A program made the position numbers and the translations under genes. From contig NZ_JACYVZ010000002.1 of assembly GCF_014857925.1 (NCBI RefSeq), positions 186,001 through 250,000 on the forward strand: DNA of 64,000 nucleotides. Direction: 5' to 3'. Positions 35,809-45,445 of the stretch are shown here, one piece after another. Source of the DNA: Cysteiniphilum marinum (GTDB lineage: Bacteria > Pseudomonadota > Gammaproteobacteria > Francisellales > Francisellaceae). Within the stretch, counting starts at the first letter, position 1. Each line of letters starts with the position of its first letter. Below the pieces are notes generated by a model. That model made no database searches. It was given only the letters and a program-made list of their open reading frames with translations, and was not told the DNA's origin.

Positions 35809-36996
35809 ATGGAAATATCTCTAATGCAACTAACCCACTTTAAAAAAATACTCTTAAGTAGCTTTATCGCTACATTTGCCTTTACTAGCACACCATCACT
35901 TTCATTTGCTAATACGCTAGGCGCCCCCCCTGTTATTATTATCAAACCTCATCCGGTTCAACTAAATGCTGCTAGTTGGTTATTGATGGATTTTGAAACT
36001 GGCGACATCATCACTGATCACAATATGCATGAAAGGCGCGCACCAGCAAGCCTGACCAAAATCATGACGGCTTATATTATTGCTGGAGAGCTTAAACAAG
36101 GCACACTTAAACTTGATCAACAGATTAAGATCAGTGAAAAAGCATCTAAAACACCTGGCTCTAAGATGTTTATTAATCAGGGCTCACGTGTTAGTGTTGA
36201 TGATTTATTAAAGGGGATGATTATACAATCTGGTAATGATGCAACCGTTGCATTAACTGAGTTTATCGCAGGTTCTGACACTAACTTTGTGCGACTTATG
36301 AATAAAACGGCCAAAGCACTTGGCATGAAAGATACGCATTTTGCTACGGTTGATGGACTACCAGGCGATGATCAGTATACCACCGCCTACGATATGGCGA
36401 TTTTAGCACGTAATTTTATTGAGCATTACCCTCAGGTTTATAAACTTTATTCTGAAAAAACGTTTATGTTTAATGGCATTGTTCAACACAATCGCAACAA
36501 ACTACTACGTACATTCAAAGGAACTGATGGGATCAAAACAGGTTATACCAAAAAAGCAGGTTATAATTTGGTTGCCTCTGCTGTGCAAAACAATCAACGC
36601 TATATTAGTGTGATCCTTGGCTCACCTAGCGCCCATGTGCGCGAGCAGGAATCTGAAAAGCTCTTAAATTTCGGTTTTAGTAAATTCGTTGATCAACTAC
36701 TTTATAGTAAAGATCATGTTATCTCACTTGATAACACCGCTATTACCGATGCAGCTAAAGATGCTACGTTAACAGTAATTGGCAAAGATGACATCACCAA
36801 AACGATCCCAAAATCTTTTGTTAACCATTTAAGCCAAAAAGTTGTGCTATTACCAGGACTTAAGGCGCCTATTGATAAAGGACAAAAAGTTGGCACACTC
36901 ATCATTAGTGCAGGTGATTATGAGGTTATTGAGGTTCCTGTTTATGCTAATAATGCGATTGAGCGTGCGGGATTCTTTAGTCGCTGGTTTGGTTAA
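35809..36996 (+). CDS. dacA: D-alanyl-D-alanine carboxypeptidase (PBP5/6 type)
   Basis: This 395-residue periplasmic enzyme trims the terminal D-Ala from peptidoglycan pentapeptides. It has a signal peptide (cleavage after about LSFA), then the penicillin-binding triad: SLTK (S81, K84), SGN (141-143) and KTG (243-245). The C-terminal beta domain (about 285-380) precedes an end (AIERAGFFSRWFG) that resembles the amphipathic membrane anchor of DacA. Second ATG at 35824 is an alternative start. Confidence 0.93.
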   Translation: MEISLMQLTHFKKILLSSFIATFAFTSTPSLSFANTLGAPPVIIIKPHPVQLNAASWLLMDFETGDIITDHNMHERRAPASLTKIMTAYIIAGELKQGTLKLDQQIKISEKASKTPGSKMFINQGSRVSVDDLLKGMIIQSGNDATVALTEFIAGSDTNFVRLMNKTAKALGMKDTHFATVDGLPGDDQYTTAYDMAILARNFIEHYPQVYKLYSEKTFMFNGIVQHNRNKLLRTFKGTDGIKTGYTKKAGYNLVASAVQNNQRYISVILGSPSAHVREQESEKLLNFGFSKFVDQLLYSKDHVISLDNTAITDAAKDATLTVIGKDDITKTIPKSFVNHLSQKVVLLPGLKAPIDKGQKVGTLIISAGDYEVIEVPVYANNAIERAGFFSRWFG

Positions 36997-37059
36997 TCTC
37001 GCTTTTTTGTCACAATATTCTATACTCTAGTTACCTAAATTTGGATCAAGGATGAAAGA

Positions 37060-37335
37060 ATGCCATTTTATTACAATGCTGCAGATTCTAAAAATAGCGC
37101 GCGTGATTTTATTGCAGTAACGATTTATACCAACAAATATATCATTAAAGGTGAAATATCTGTGCGTGTAGGTGTACGCTTAACCGATCACATCAATAGT
37201 GAAACCAGTGGCAAATTTATTGCACTACGCAATGCAAAAATCTATCAAGATATAAATAACGAGCCTGCTAGTGAGTGTAAATTTATGAATATTAATCTAG
37301 AAAACATCCTCTTCTTGCACCCTGATGATGAATAA
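37060..37335 (+). CDS. Small conserved-looking protein of unknown function
   Basis: The 91-residue protein has no signal or membrane segment. It is predicted beta-rich, with the pattern KGEISVRVGVRLTDHIN, then KFIALRNAKIY and FMNINLENILFLHP. This looks like a small beta-barrel domain of the kind that lists a RLxDxLN motif, but I do not recognise the family with confidence. AAGGATG lies 8 bp upstream. It sits between dacA and the tetR gene, same strand. Confidence 0.6.
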   Translation: MPFYYNAADSKNSARDFIAVTIYTNKYIIKGEISVRVGVRLTDHINSETSGKFIALRNAKIYQDINNEPASECKFMNINLENILFLHPDDE

Positions 37336-37397
37336 CTTTGTAACAATGGTATACAAAACCTAGTCAAGAAACTCTGTAAAATAGTTTGTGTGCGGTA

Positions 37398-37414
37398 TAT
37401 AATGCTCGAGCATT
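37398..37414 (+). promoter_or_regulatory. Promoter -10 with overlapping 14-bp operator palindrome before tetR
   Basis: TATAAT at 37398-37403 overlaps a perfect palindrome AATGCTCGAGCATT at 37401-37414. The palindrome covers the expected transcription start of the TetR-type gene that follows, the classic place for autorepression. The -35 is weak. I see no second copy before nhaA. Confidence 0.55.
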
Positions 37415-37432
37415 GAAATAAGGAGCTCACGC

Positions 37433-38035
37433 GTGACAGAGAAGCAAAAAGGTCAAAAAAAAATCGTAAATGCTGCCAAGAAACTATTTGTAAAGAAGGG
37501 CTTTGATGGTACATCTCTACGCGATATTGCAGACAAAGCACAAGTCCCTGTCTCACTAATTTATCACTACTTTGAGAACAAGGTTCATTTATGGCAAGAG
37601 GTTAAAATGAGCCTCTTGATCGATAGTGGTTGGATGGGTGATCACCATCTTGATAAAGATCGTAATTTTGCTGAATTTCTAGAATACTTCATCAATATGC
37701 GCTTGCAATTATTATATGCCAACCCTGATATTGTAAGACTCTTTGACTGGCAACGACTTGAAAGTGGCAAAAACCAACTCTTTGGCTTGGGTAATGCACC
37801 CAAAAATGGCAACTGGAAAACACTTTTAGACTACTTGCAGATTTATCGCGAAAAAGGTCAAGTTACCGATGCACTTAGCGATGAAGCGGTGACGAGCATG
37901 GTATTTGGCTTGATTTTAGGGCCTTTTGTACGCACCGGACAAGCTTACTTTAAAAACAAGGATGAATACGCCATATATAAAGAGGTGATCACAACAACAC
38001 TTATTCAAACACTTGCTGCAAAGCACATTGAGTAA
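37433..38035 (+). CDS. TetR-family transcriptional regulator
   Basis: The 200-residue protein has the TetR helix-turn-helix at residues about 12-55 (IVNAAKKLFVKKGFDGTSLR, then IADKAQVPVSLIYHYFENK). A C-terminal ligand-binding helix bundle follows. It starts with GTG after a good AAGGAG. It is directly upstream of nhaA (62 bp) on the same strand, so it may control nhaA, itself, or both. The inducer is unknown. Confidence 0.88.
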   Translation: MTEKQKGQKKIVNAAKKLFVKKGFDGTSLRDIADKAQVPVSLIYHYFENKVHLWQEVKMSLLIDSGWMGDHHLDKDRNFAEFLEYFINMRLQLLYANPDIVRLFDWQRLESGKNQLFGLGNAPKNGNWKTLLDYLQIYREKGQVTDALSDEAVTSMVFGLILGPFVRTGQAYFKNKDEYAIYKEVITTTLIQTLAAKHIE

Positions 38036-38097
38036 TTTGTAAAACACTCTAACATAACAGTAATTTAATTAAGTAAAAAAGAAGGGGAAATATATTT

Positions 38098-39243
38098 ATG
38101 AGCAAAGAGAGAAAGCTCAGCATTGAAGTTATTGGCGGTATTATCTTATTCACCGCAGCAGTTGCCGCCATTGTTGTTAATAACTCATGGCTTAGCCCGT
38201 ATTATCATATGTTAGAAACGGTTTATGCCGGCGTATCTATTGGTAACTTTGCTTTACAGAAGAATCTCGTTCATTGGATTAATGATGGATTTATGGCGCT
38301 TTATTTCTTATTGGTTGGCTTGGAAATAAAACGTGAATTCGTTGGCGGCACACTGTCTAGCAAATCCAATATTATTATTCCTGCCATTGTTGCTTTGTTT
38401 GGTTTATTAGTGCCTGCACTTATCTACTTTCTAATCAATCAGCATAATCCAAACTATATCGATGGTTGGGCAATCCCAACAGCTACTGACATTGCCTTCA
38501 CTTTAGGCATATTGGCTCTCCTTGGTTCGCGTATTCCGACATCGCTTAAAATACTTGTAACTACAATTGCCATCTTTGATGATATTGCTGCTATTGCGAT
38601 TATCGCTGCATTTTATACCAGCAACTTATCTCTTATCTCATTGTTTGCCGCTTTAATCTGTATTGTCGTACTTATTTGCATGAATCGCTTAGGCGTAAGA
38701 AAACTTGCTCCATTTATGATTGTTGGTGTCATTATGTGGTTATGTGTTTTACAATCAGGTGTCCACGCCACCCTTGCCGGTGTTGCTTTGGCACTCACCA
38801 TTCCACATACTGAAAAAAACTCTCCCCTATTGAAACTAGAGCATGGTTTAAATCCTTGGATTATCTTTATGGTTTTACCACTATTTGCCTTTGCCAACGC
38901 AGGCATTAGCTTTAGCGGCATGAGTTTATCACACCTGTTTCATCCGGTATCACTTGGGATCATCTTGGGATTATTCTTAGGAAAACAAATCGGAATATTT
39001 ATCAGTCTTTATCTCTTTAGTAAAACGAAATACTTCACCATTGGACGCCAACTATCAGTGCCTCAGCTTTACGGTATTAGCTTAGTTTGTGGTATTGGTT
39101 TTACTATGAGTTTATTTATCGGCACACTTGCCTTTAGCACACCTGATCTTATGAACATGGTCAAAGTTGGTGTTTTAGTAGGTTCATTAATCTCTGGACT
39201 TGTCGGCTATCTTGTACTTAGAAAGTGTTGCAAACCCACATAA
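38098..39243 (+). CDS. nhaA: Na+/H+ antiporter NhaA
   Basis: NhaA exports Na+ (or Li+) against two protons, for salt and alkaline tolerance. The 381-residue inner-membrane protein has about twelve helices with the ion-site Asp residues in [11 protein letters not shown] and [18 protein letters not shown]-type sequence (here [10 protein letters not shown]) is also as expected. It follows the TetR-type gene. Confidence 0.95.
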   Translation: MSKERKLSIEVIGGIILFTAAVAAIVVNNSWLSPYYHMLETVYAGVSIGNFALQKNLVHWINDGFMALYFLLVGLEIKREFVGGTLSSKSNIIIPAIVALFGLLVPALIYFLINQHNPNYIDGWAIPTATDIAFTLGILALLGSRIPTSLKILVTTIAIFDDIAAIAIIAAFYTSNLSLISLFAALICIVVLICMNRLGVRKLAPFMIVGVIMWLCVLQSGVHATLAGVALALTIPHTEKNSPLLKLEHGLNPWIIFMVLPLFAFANAGISFSGMSLSHLFHPVSLGIILGLFLGKQIGIFISLYLFSKTKYFTIGRQLSVPQLYGISLVCGIGFTMSLFIGTLAFSTPDLMNMVKVGVLVGSLISGLVGYLVLRKCCKPT

Positions 39244-39282
39244 GATAATAGCTAGAATGTTACCGTCAGTAACTTTCAAGAA

Positions 39283-40575
39283 TTACTTTAAGCGCTTTAT
39301 TAGTGGCACACCTAATGTTATTGCTCGATAAATAAAAAATAACAAATATGCAAGCCATAATCCAACATTGCCAAATGCCCATAATACAGCGACACTTAAC
39401 AAATATAAAACCATGGATGCAATCATTGCATTACGCATAATCGTTGTTTTAAGCAGACCAACAAACACACCATCTAACCAAAAACTAAATACCGCGATTA
39501 ATGGGAATATAATTGAGAAAATAACATAGTGCTCAGCTGTCTGGCGGACACTTGCAATAGAGGTTAACAAATCAAATACCCACGGGTAAACACAGGCATA
39601 AATCAAAACAAACAGTAAACTAAAAGCAATAGAGTAACTCAGCGTATATAACAAAGTACGTTTTAATGTGCTTTTATCATTTTGCCCAACATTTTCACCA
39701 ACAAGCGTTTCTGTTGCATTGGCTAAAGCATCCAAAAAAAGTGCTAACAACATCGCAAATTCAATCAGCAAAGTATTTGCAGCAAGCACCTCTTGACCCA
39801 TATGTGCTGAGAACACAAAGAATGAGTTAATACAGACCTGCAAACACAAAGAGCGTATGAAAATATCACCATTGACTGACATAAATGCTTGATAAGCTCG
39901 CCAATTAAATTGATTGCGATGTATTAACTTCTTCAATGAAACCTTGTTATCTTTGGCGATTCTAATGCTAAAAAACAATGCAAATATACAACTTAAGGCT
40001 TGTGACCACACCACAGAATAGGCAATGCCCTTAATATCTAAATGCAGTAACTTAACAAAAATAAGACTCAACAAAATACCTGAGATGCTTGTAATAAGTG
40101 CCATCAAGAAAGCAAGCTTTGCCCGTTGTAGCGCAATAAAAAAGCCAAGTAAGACATAATTAATAAAGACAAACAACAAAGCATAAATGGTGATATTAAA
40201 GTATTCACTAAATAGCTTGGTTACGGCTTGATTCATCGACAATATTGCTAATGCCAAATCATAAATAATACCTTGAAACACAATCAATATAAACGCCAAT
40301 ATCATCGCGACAATAAGCGCCTTTACTAACCAGTCAAAGATCTTATTAAAATCTCTCTTACCGTATTGCTGCGCAATAACACCCGTTGTACTCATTCGCA
40401 AGAAGTAAAACAATGCACTGATAAAAGTGATGACTGAAACACCTAAAGCACTGGCTGCCAGATAACTACTAGCATGCAGATTACCCATCAATGCCGAATT
40501 AACAATACCACATAATGGCAGACTAATATTGGCAAGGATTAAAGGAAGCGACAGCTGAATGATTTTCTTATGCAC
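39283..40575 (-). CDS. MATE-family efflux transporter (DinF type)
   Basis: The 430-residue membrane protein has twelve predicted helices in two related halves and the N-terminal LSLPLILANISLPLCGIVNSALMG pattern of MATE exporters. Such antiporters expel organic cations or drugs in exchange for Na+ or H+. Its end is convergent with nhaA. The gene lies 15 bp downstream of kdsA, so they may share a transcript. The substrate is unknown. Confidence 0.88.
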   Translation of the reverse strand: MHKKIIQLSLPLILANISLPLCGIVNSALMGNLHASSYLAASALGVSVITFISALFYFLRMSTTGVIAQQYGKRDFNKIFDWLVKALIVAMILAFILIVFQGIIYDLALAILSMNQAVTKLFSEYFNITIYALLFVFINYVLLGFFIALQRAKLAFLMALITSISGILLSLIFVKLLHLDIKGIAYSVVWSQALSCIFALFFSIRIAKDNKVSLKKLIHRNQFNWRAYQAFMSVNGDIFIRSLCLQVCINSFFVFSAHMGQEVLAANTLLIEFAMLLALFLDALANATETLVGENVGQNDKSTLKRTLLYTLSYSIAFSLLFVLIYACVYPWVFDLLTSIASVRQTAEHYVIFSIIFPLIAVFSFWLDGVFVGLLKTTIMRNAMIASMVLYLLSVAVLWAFGNVGLWLAYLLFFIYRAITLGVPLIKRLK

Positions 40576-40590
40576 AATCAGCCACGTTGA

Positions 40591-41427
40591 TTAAAGTGTA
40601 TTTTCTAATAGAGGTTGTGATTTAACAACACGGTCAATCTGTTGAAGTTGCATTAATAATGACTTCATTTTTTGAATTGGTAACGCATTTGGTCCATCAC
40701 TTAAAGCCTTAGCTGGATCTGGATGTGTTTCCATAAATATGCCTGAAATCCCCGCTGCGACTGCCGCACGAGCCAATACTGGTACAAACTCACGCTGCCC
40801 GCCTGAGACATTACCCTGTCCACCTGGCAACTGTACCGAATGTGTTGCATCATAGACCACAGGACAACCTGTTTCACGCATAACCGCTAATGAGCGCATA
40901 TCTGAAACCAGATTGTTATAACCAAAGCTTGCACCTCTTTCACATGCCATCACTTGCTTATTGCCTGTTGATTTGGCTTTCTCCATCACCTGCTTCATAT
41001 CCCAAGGTGCTAAGAATTGCCCTTTTTTAATATTAACGGGCAAGCCTTGCTCGCAAACTCTTACAATAAAGTTTGTCTGACGACATAAAAAAGCAGGTGT
41101 TTGCAATACATCGACAACACTTGCAACCTCTGACAATGGTGTATCTTCATGTACATCTGTTAATATCGGAACCTTAATTTCCTTTTTAACTTTCGCTAAA
41201 ATCTCAAGTCCTTTATCAATACCAGGACCTCTGAAGCTATTAATCGATGAGCGATTGGCTTTATCAAAAGAAGATTTATAAATAAACGAAATACCTAACT
41301 CATCGGTTAATTCTTTGAGATAACCTGCTGTATCCATTGCTAGCGCCTCTGATTCAATAACACAAGGTCCCGCAATTAAAAAAAATGGCTTATCCATCCC
41401 TACTTCAAAGTCTAATAATTTCATCAT
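40591..41427 (-). CDS. kdsA: 3-deoxy-8-phosphooctulonate synthase
   Basis: KdsA condenses PEP with arabinose-5-phosphate to Kdo-8-phosphate for the LPS core. It has [18 protein letters not shown] at the start, KANRSS, the metal/PEP motif [21 protein letters not shown] and [13 protein letters not shown]. An open frame continues up to 41532, but the residues it adds do not fit the family. Two adjacent ATGs (41427, 41424) give about 278 residues, the normal length. Confidence 0.95.
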   Translation of the reverse strand: MMKLLDFEVGMDKPFFLIAGPCVIESEALAMDTAGYLKELTDELGISFIYKSSFDKANRSSINSFRGPGIDKGLEILAKVKKEIKVPILTDVHEDTPLSEVASVVDVLQTPAFLCRQTNFIVRVCEQGLPVNIKKGQFLAPWDMKQVMEKAKSTGNKQVMACERGASFGYNNLVSDMRSLAVMRETGCPVVYDATHSVQLPGGQGNVSGGQREFVPVLARAAVAAGISGIFMETHPDPAKALSDGPNALPIQKMKSLLMQLQQIDRVVKSQPLLENTL

Positions 41428-41565
41428 ATGATCCAATTTGGCTAAAACTTGAAGTAGTTTAATGTGCACGAACCTAAATAGGAAGGGCTTTCTTAAATGA
41501 AGGCTTGACTTAATACTCAAAAATTCAGACACTCATGGGCAGTTTAAATCATACTGTACACAATT

Positions 41566-42159
41566 ATGCTATTTATTTTAATGCTTATCATTGGCTACTT
41601 ATTTGGTTCAATTAATAGTGCCATTATCACCTGTAAACTCATGGGTTTACCTTCACCGCGCAGTATTGGTTCAGGCAATCCAGGAGCGACTAATGTCTTG
41701 CGTCTAGGAGGCAAAAAGGCTGCAGCAATCACGCTTTTAGGTGACGCTCTGAAAGGCTTAATTCCTGTACTCATTGCTCATGCTTTATACTTAAGCGCAA
41801 CGGAGACTGGTTATATCGCACTTCTTGCCGTTATTGGTCATATATTTCCTGTGTTCTTTGGCTTTAAAGGTGGCAAAGGCGTTGCCACTTTAATTGGTGT
41901 CATTCTTGGGTTTTATTGGTTGATTGGTATTATCTTTCTTGCCACATGGCTCATATGCGCTTTAATTACCAAATACTCTTCACTCTCTGCATTAATTGCG
42001 ACGATTGTCTCTGCTATTTGTGTGATTTTCATCTTTAATTTTAATACCGCACTACCATTTATCATTATTGCTGTTATTGTCATCTTAAGACATCACGAGA
42101 ATATTAAGCGTTTAATCAATGGCAGCGAAAGCAAAATAGGTCAAAAGAAAAATGCCTGA
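41566..42159 (+). CDS. plsY: Glycerol-3-phosphate acyltransferase PlsY
   Basis: PlsY acylates glycerol-3-phosphate from acyl-phosphate, starting phospholipid synthesis. The 197-residue inner-membrane protein has the three motifs GSINSAI, GSGNPGATNVLR and FKGGKGVAT. It overlaps mutM by 8 bp, so the two are co-translated, and it is divergent from kdsA. Confidence 0.95.
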   Translation: MLFILMLIIGYLFGSINSAIITCKLMGLPSPRSIGSGNPGATNVLRLGGKKAAAITLLGDALKGLIPVLIAHALYLSATETGYIALLAVIGHIFPVFFGFKGGKGVATLIGVILGFYWLIGIIFLATWLICALITKYSSLSALIATIVSAICVIFIFNFNTALPFIIIAVIVILRHHENIKRLINGSESKIGQKKNA

Positions 42160-42970
42160 ATTACCTGAAGTCGAGACGGTTAAAAACGGTCTTAGCTTAT
42201 ATTGCTTAAAACGCAAAATCATCAGCGCTCATACTTATATTGATAAACTACGCTATCCCCTAGATCCTAAGCTTAGTGATAAAGTAACCAACCAATGCAT
42301 TCATGATATATCAAGACGTGGTAAGCATTTGATTATCACCTTAGATGATTATGCATTGATTATTCATCTTGGCATGTCTGGCGTATTGCAAATCATTGAT
42401 AACAATGCCTATCAGCATAAAAAACATGACCATATTGTCTTACAGCTCGATGATGGTCAGACGATCTTTTACCATGATCCACGTCGCTTTGGTTATTGGG
42501 ATATTACCGACAGTGATCCTTTGGCACATAAATGCTTTTTAAACTACGGTCCTGAGCCTTTAACACAACACTTCAATAGTCGCTATTTGCAACGCGCACT
42601 TAACGCACGCACACAAGCGATAAAAAGTGTGATTATGGATAACAAAATCGTGGTTGGTGTTGGCAATATCTATGCTTGTGAAAGTTTGTTTAAAGCAGGC
42701 ATTTCACCATTGAAACCTGCCAGCACCTTAACAAAAAATGAAATCAGCAAGCTTATCGACGCCATTAAATCCACCTTATTGCAAGCGATTAAAGCCGGTG
42801 GCACCACCTTGAAAGACTATAAGAATGCCACGGGCAAACCCGGCTATTTTGCCCAATCTTTAGCAGTTTATGGACAAAAAGACAAAGCATGCCAGATCTG
42901 TTCAACTATTATTTCATCAATTGTCATCAATCAACGCAACACCTTCTATTGCCCACAATGTCAACCATAA
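42152..42970 (+). CDS. mutM: Formamidopyrimidine-DNA glycosylase
   Basis: MutM (Fpg) removes 8-oxoguanine and cuts the abasic site. The 272-residue protein starts MPELPEVETVKNGL, with catalytic Pro2 and Glu3 after Met removal. It has the H2TH region (VGVGNIYACESLFKAGISP) and a C-terminal zinc finger with CQIC and CPQC. It overlaps plsY and is followed 12 bp later by holA. Confidence 0.96.
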   Translation: MPELPEVETVKNGLSLYCLKRKIISAHTYIDKLRYPLDPKLSDKVTNQCIHDISRRGKHLIITLDDYALIIHLGMSGVLQIIDNNAYQHKKHDHIVLQLDDGQTIFYHDPRRFGYWDITDSDPLAHKCFLNYGPEPLTQHFNSRYLQRALNARTQAIKSVIMDNKIVVGVGNIYACESLFKAGISPLKPASTLTKNEISKLIDAIKSTLLQAIKAGGTTLKDYKNATGKPGYFAQSLAVYGQKDKACQICSTIISSIVINQRNTFYCPQCQP

Positions 42971-42982
42971 GGGAAAAGAATA

Positions 42983-43975
42983 ATGATCAAAGCAACGAAC
43001 TACCTAGAAGCATTAAAAGCCATTGCAAAAAAAGATTTCCCTTGTTATATCATTACTGGCAAAGAACCTTATCAAAAAAACAAACTCATTGAACAAATCA
43101 ATGCCAAATATAAAGCACAAAATTTTGAGATTCTGCGCACACAAATCATCAATCAGCAATATGATTTTTTACAAAGCAATTTCAATAGCTTTAGTCTGTT
43201 TGCCGAAGAGCGTTTATTGCAACTCACGATTACTAAAGCACCTGATAAGAATGCGCAAAAACTGCTCGTTGAATGCCTTAACAACATCTCACAAAGTGAT
43301 CGTTTTTTATTGATTTTTGATGATCTGACAAGTGCACAACAAAAAACAAAATGGTTTCAATCGATTGTACAAAAAGCACTATATGTTCAAGTATGGCCAG
43401 TTAGCATTCAAGAATCGATTAAACTCATTAAGCTTGAGCTTGGCTCTCTAAATAAACCGATTACATTAACCGAAGATGCCTTGATGCTCTTAGCACAAAA
43501 AACCGAAGGCAATCTCTTTGCTGCTAATCAAATGATTAGCTTACTACAACATCAACCGCAAACGCATTTTGATGATAAGGCACTTACTGAGTATTTATCC
43601 AATGCGATGAATTACGATGTATTTGATCTGGCACAAAGCCTTATCGAACAAAATATGAATCGCTCACTGGTGATATTGCAGCATCTGTTCAAAGAGCGTG
43701 TTGAGAATGCCATTATTCTTTGGGCAATTCTCAAAGAGCTACGCATTTGCTATAACCTAAGCACGCAAACGCCACAACAGCAACAACAGACCTTTATGCG
43801 CAATAATATCTGGAAAACACGCCAAGCGCCTTATGCACGGCTATCTAAGAAATTTAGCAAACAACATTATGCCAAGCTTTTTAATCAATGCTTTGCCATT
43901 GACTTACTCGTTAAAGGAATCGAGCAAGGTGATGCAGAACAAGCATTGACTGAATTAGTATGTCAATTATACTAA
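42983..43975 (+). CDS. holA: DNA polymerase III subunit delta
   Basis: HolA opens the sliding clamp within the clamp loader. The 330-residue protein has the delta N-terminal pattern YLIxG-like (CYIITGKEPYQKNKLIEQI), a middle lid domain, and the C-terminal helical collar domain (FDLAQSLIEQNMNRSLVILQHL, ILWAILKELR). It is the last gene of plsY-mutM-holA and converges on argH. Confidence 0.92.
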   Translation: MIKATNYLEALKAIAKKDFPCYIITGKEPYQKNKLIEQINAKYKAQNFEILRTQIINQQYDFLQSNFNSFSLFAEERLLQLTITKAPDKNAQKLLVECLNNISQSDRFLLIFDDLTSAQQKTKWFQSIVQKALYVQVWPVSIQESIKLIKLELGSLNKPITLTEDALMLLAQKTEGNLFAANQMISLLQHQPQTHFDDKALTEYLSNAMNYDVFDLAQSLIEQNMNRSLVILQHLFKERVENAIILWAILKELRICYNLSTQTPQQQQQTFMRNNIWKTRQAPYARLSKKFSKQHYAKLFNQCFAIDLLVKGIEQGDAEQALTELVCQLY

Positions 43976-44020
43976 AATATCGCAGCAGCTGTAGACGTTT
44001 AGCCACAATCTAACAGTTGC

Positions 44021-45445
44021 CTATGCCTCAATCTCAGAGATTGCCTTTTTGACATTTGCAATGGATGTGCCGCCTATTGCTGTTTTGCTATTCACTGCTG
44101 AGTCAATGCTTAATACTTGATAGACATCGTTATCAATCATCACTGAAAAACGTTGAAATTCAGAAAGTGTTAAGTCGATTAATGATTTATTTTCACTTAA
44201 GGCATAGGCGGTAATTTCTCCAACGATATGATGTGCTTTTCTAAAGGCAATACCTTTTTTAGCCAAATAATCAGCCAGTTCCGTTGCCACACAAAAACTG
44301 CCATCATAGTTTTTATCTCTATTTACCACTAAGCTTTCAACCGTTATCGTTGTTACTTGCAACAAGTCAACTACGGTATCAACGGCTGCAAAAAGTGCTT
44401 CTTTATCCTCTTGCAAATCTTTGTTATACCCCGATGGTAAGGCTTTAACAGTTGCTAATAATGCAACTAAATAGCCATTTAAGCGTCCCGCTTTGCCACG
44501 AACCAACTCCATCGCATCTGGGTTTTTCTTCTGTGGCATGAGTGATGAACCCGTTGTGACTAAATCACTCATTTCAACCAAGCCAAACTCCGTCGTTGAA
44601 TAGATAATCATATCCTCAGCAAAGCGACTCAAATGCGCCCCAATAAGGCTAATCGCAGCTAATAGTTCAATAATGTAATCGCGATCACTGACTGCATCCA
44701 AGCTATTTTGGGCAATCTCATCAAACCCCAACGCATCTGCCATTTTCTGGCGATCTAATGCCCACGCATTGCCCGCAATCGCCCCCATGCCTAGTGGTGA
44801 GATATTAACACGCTTCTTAATATCGACAAGTCTCGCATAATCGCGTTTCAACATCTCATAAAAGGATAAGAAATAATGCCCCCATGTAATCGGTTGCGCC
44901 TGTTGCAAATGAGTATAGCCCATGACAAATACATCAACATTTGCTTTAGCTTGCGCGACAAAAGCCGCTTGTAAAGATTTGATCAGATCACATAAATGCT
45001 CAATATGCTCAAGCACCCATAACCTTGTCGCGCAAGAGACTTGTTCATTGCGGGATCTTCCCGTATTAGCTTTATAGGCAAGATCACCTATTTTACCCAC
45101 TAGTGATTGCTCTACAAAGGTATGAATATCTTCAACATCATCATTGATTGCCTGCTGAATAAGATACGGATTATTATCAACCTCATATTCGATCTCTGCT
45201 AAGGCTTGATGCAACGCCTTCAATTCGTTATCTGATAAAACATTGATATCGCACAGTGCTTCAGTAAATGCTTTTGTCGCTTTGATATCATAGGGGAAAA
45301 GCCGATAATCAAAACTCAATGATTCATTAAAGCGTACAAACAAAGGGTTGTTGTCCTCACTAAAACGCCCACCCCAGAGTTTTTGTTTTCTTTGCACTTC
45401 TAAGTCATTACCTTGTTGCATTAATTTATCTGTTATTTCTGCCAT
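44021..45445 (-). CDS. argH: Argininosuccinate lyase
   Basis: ArgH splits argininosuccinate into arginine and fumarate, the last step of arginine synthesis. The 474 residues have the start KLWGGRFSED and the fumarase-family signature GSSLMPQKKNPD with the catalytic Ser. AAGGA lies 6 bp before the ATG. It is the last gene of the eight-step arginine operon and overlaps the deacylase by 13 bp. Confidence 0.96.
   Translation of the reverse strand: MAEITDKLMQQGNDLEVQRKQKLWGGRFSEDNNPLFVRFNESLSFDYRLFPYDIKATKAFTEALCDINVLSDNELKALHQALAEIEYEVDNNPYLIQQAINDDVEDIHTFVEQSLVGKIGDLAYKANTGRSRNEQVSCATRLWVLEHIEHLCDLIKSLQAAFVAQAKANVDVFVMGYTHLQQAQPITWGHYFLSFYEMLKRDYARLVDIKKRVNISPLGMGAIAGNAWALDRQKMADALGFDEIAQNSLDAVSDRDYIIELLAAISLIGAHLSRFAEDMIIYSTTEFGLVEMSDLVTTGSSLMPQKKNPDAMELVRGKAGRLNGYLVALLATVKALPSGYNKDLQEDKEALFAAVDTVVDLLQVTTITVESLVVNRDKNYDGSFCVATELADYLAKKGIAFRKAHHIVGEITAYALSENKSLIDLTLSEFQRFSVMIDNDVYQVLSIDSAVNSKTAIGGTSIANVKKAISEIEA

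Noticed and set aside
41428-41532. 35-codon extension upstream of kdsA
   Set aside because: The residues do not resemble KdsA, and the ATG pair at 41427/41424 gives the normal length.
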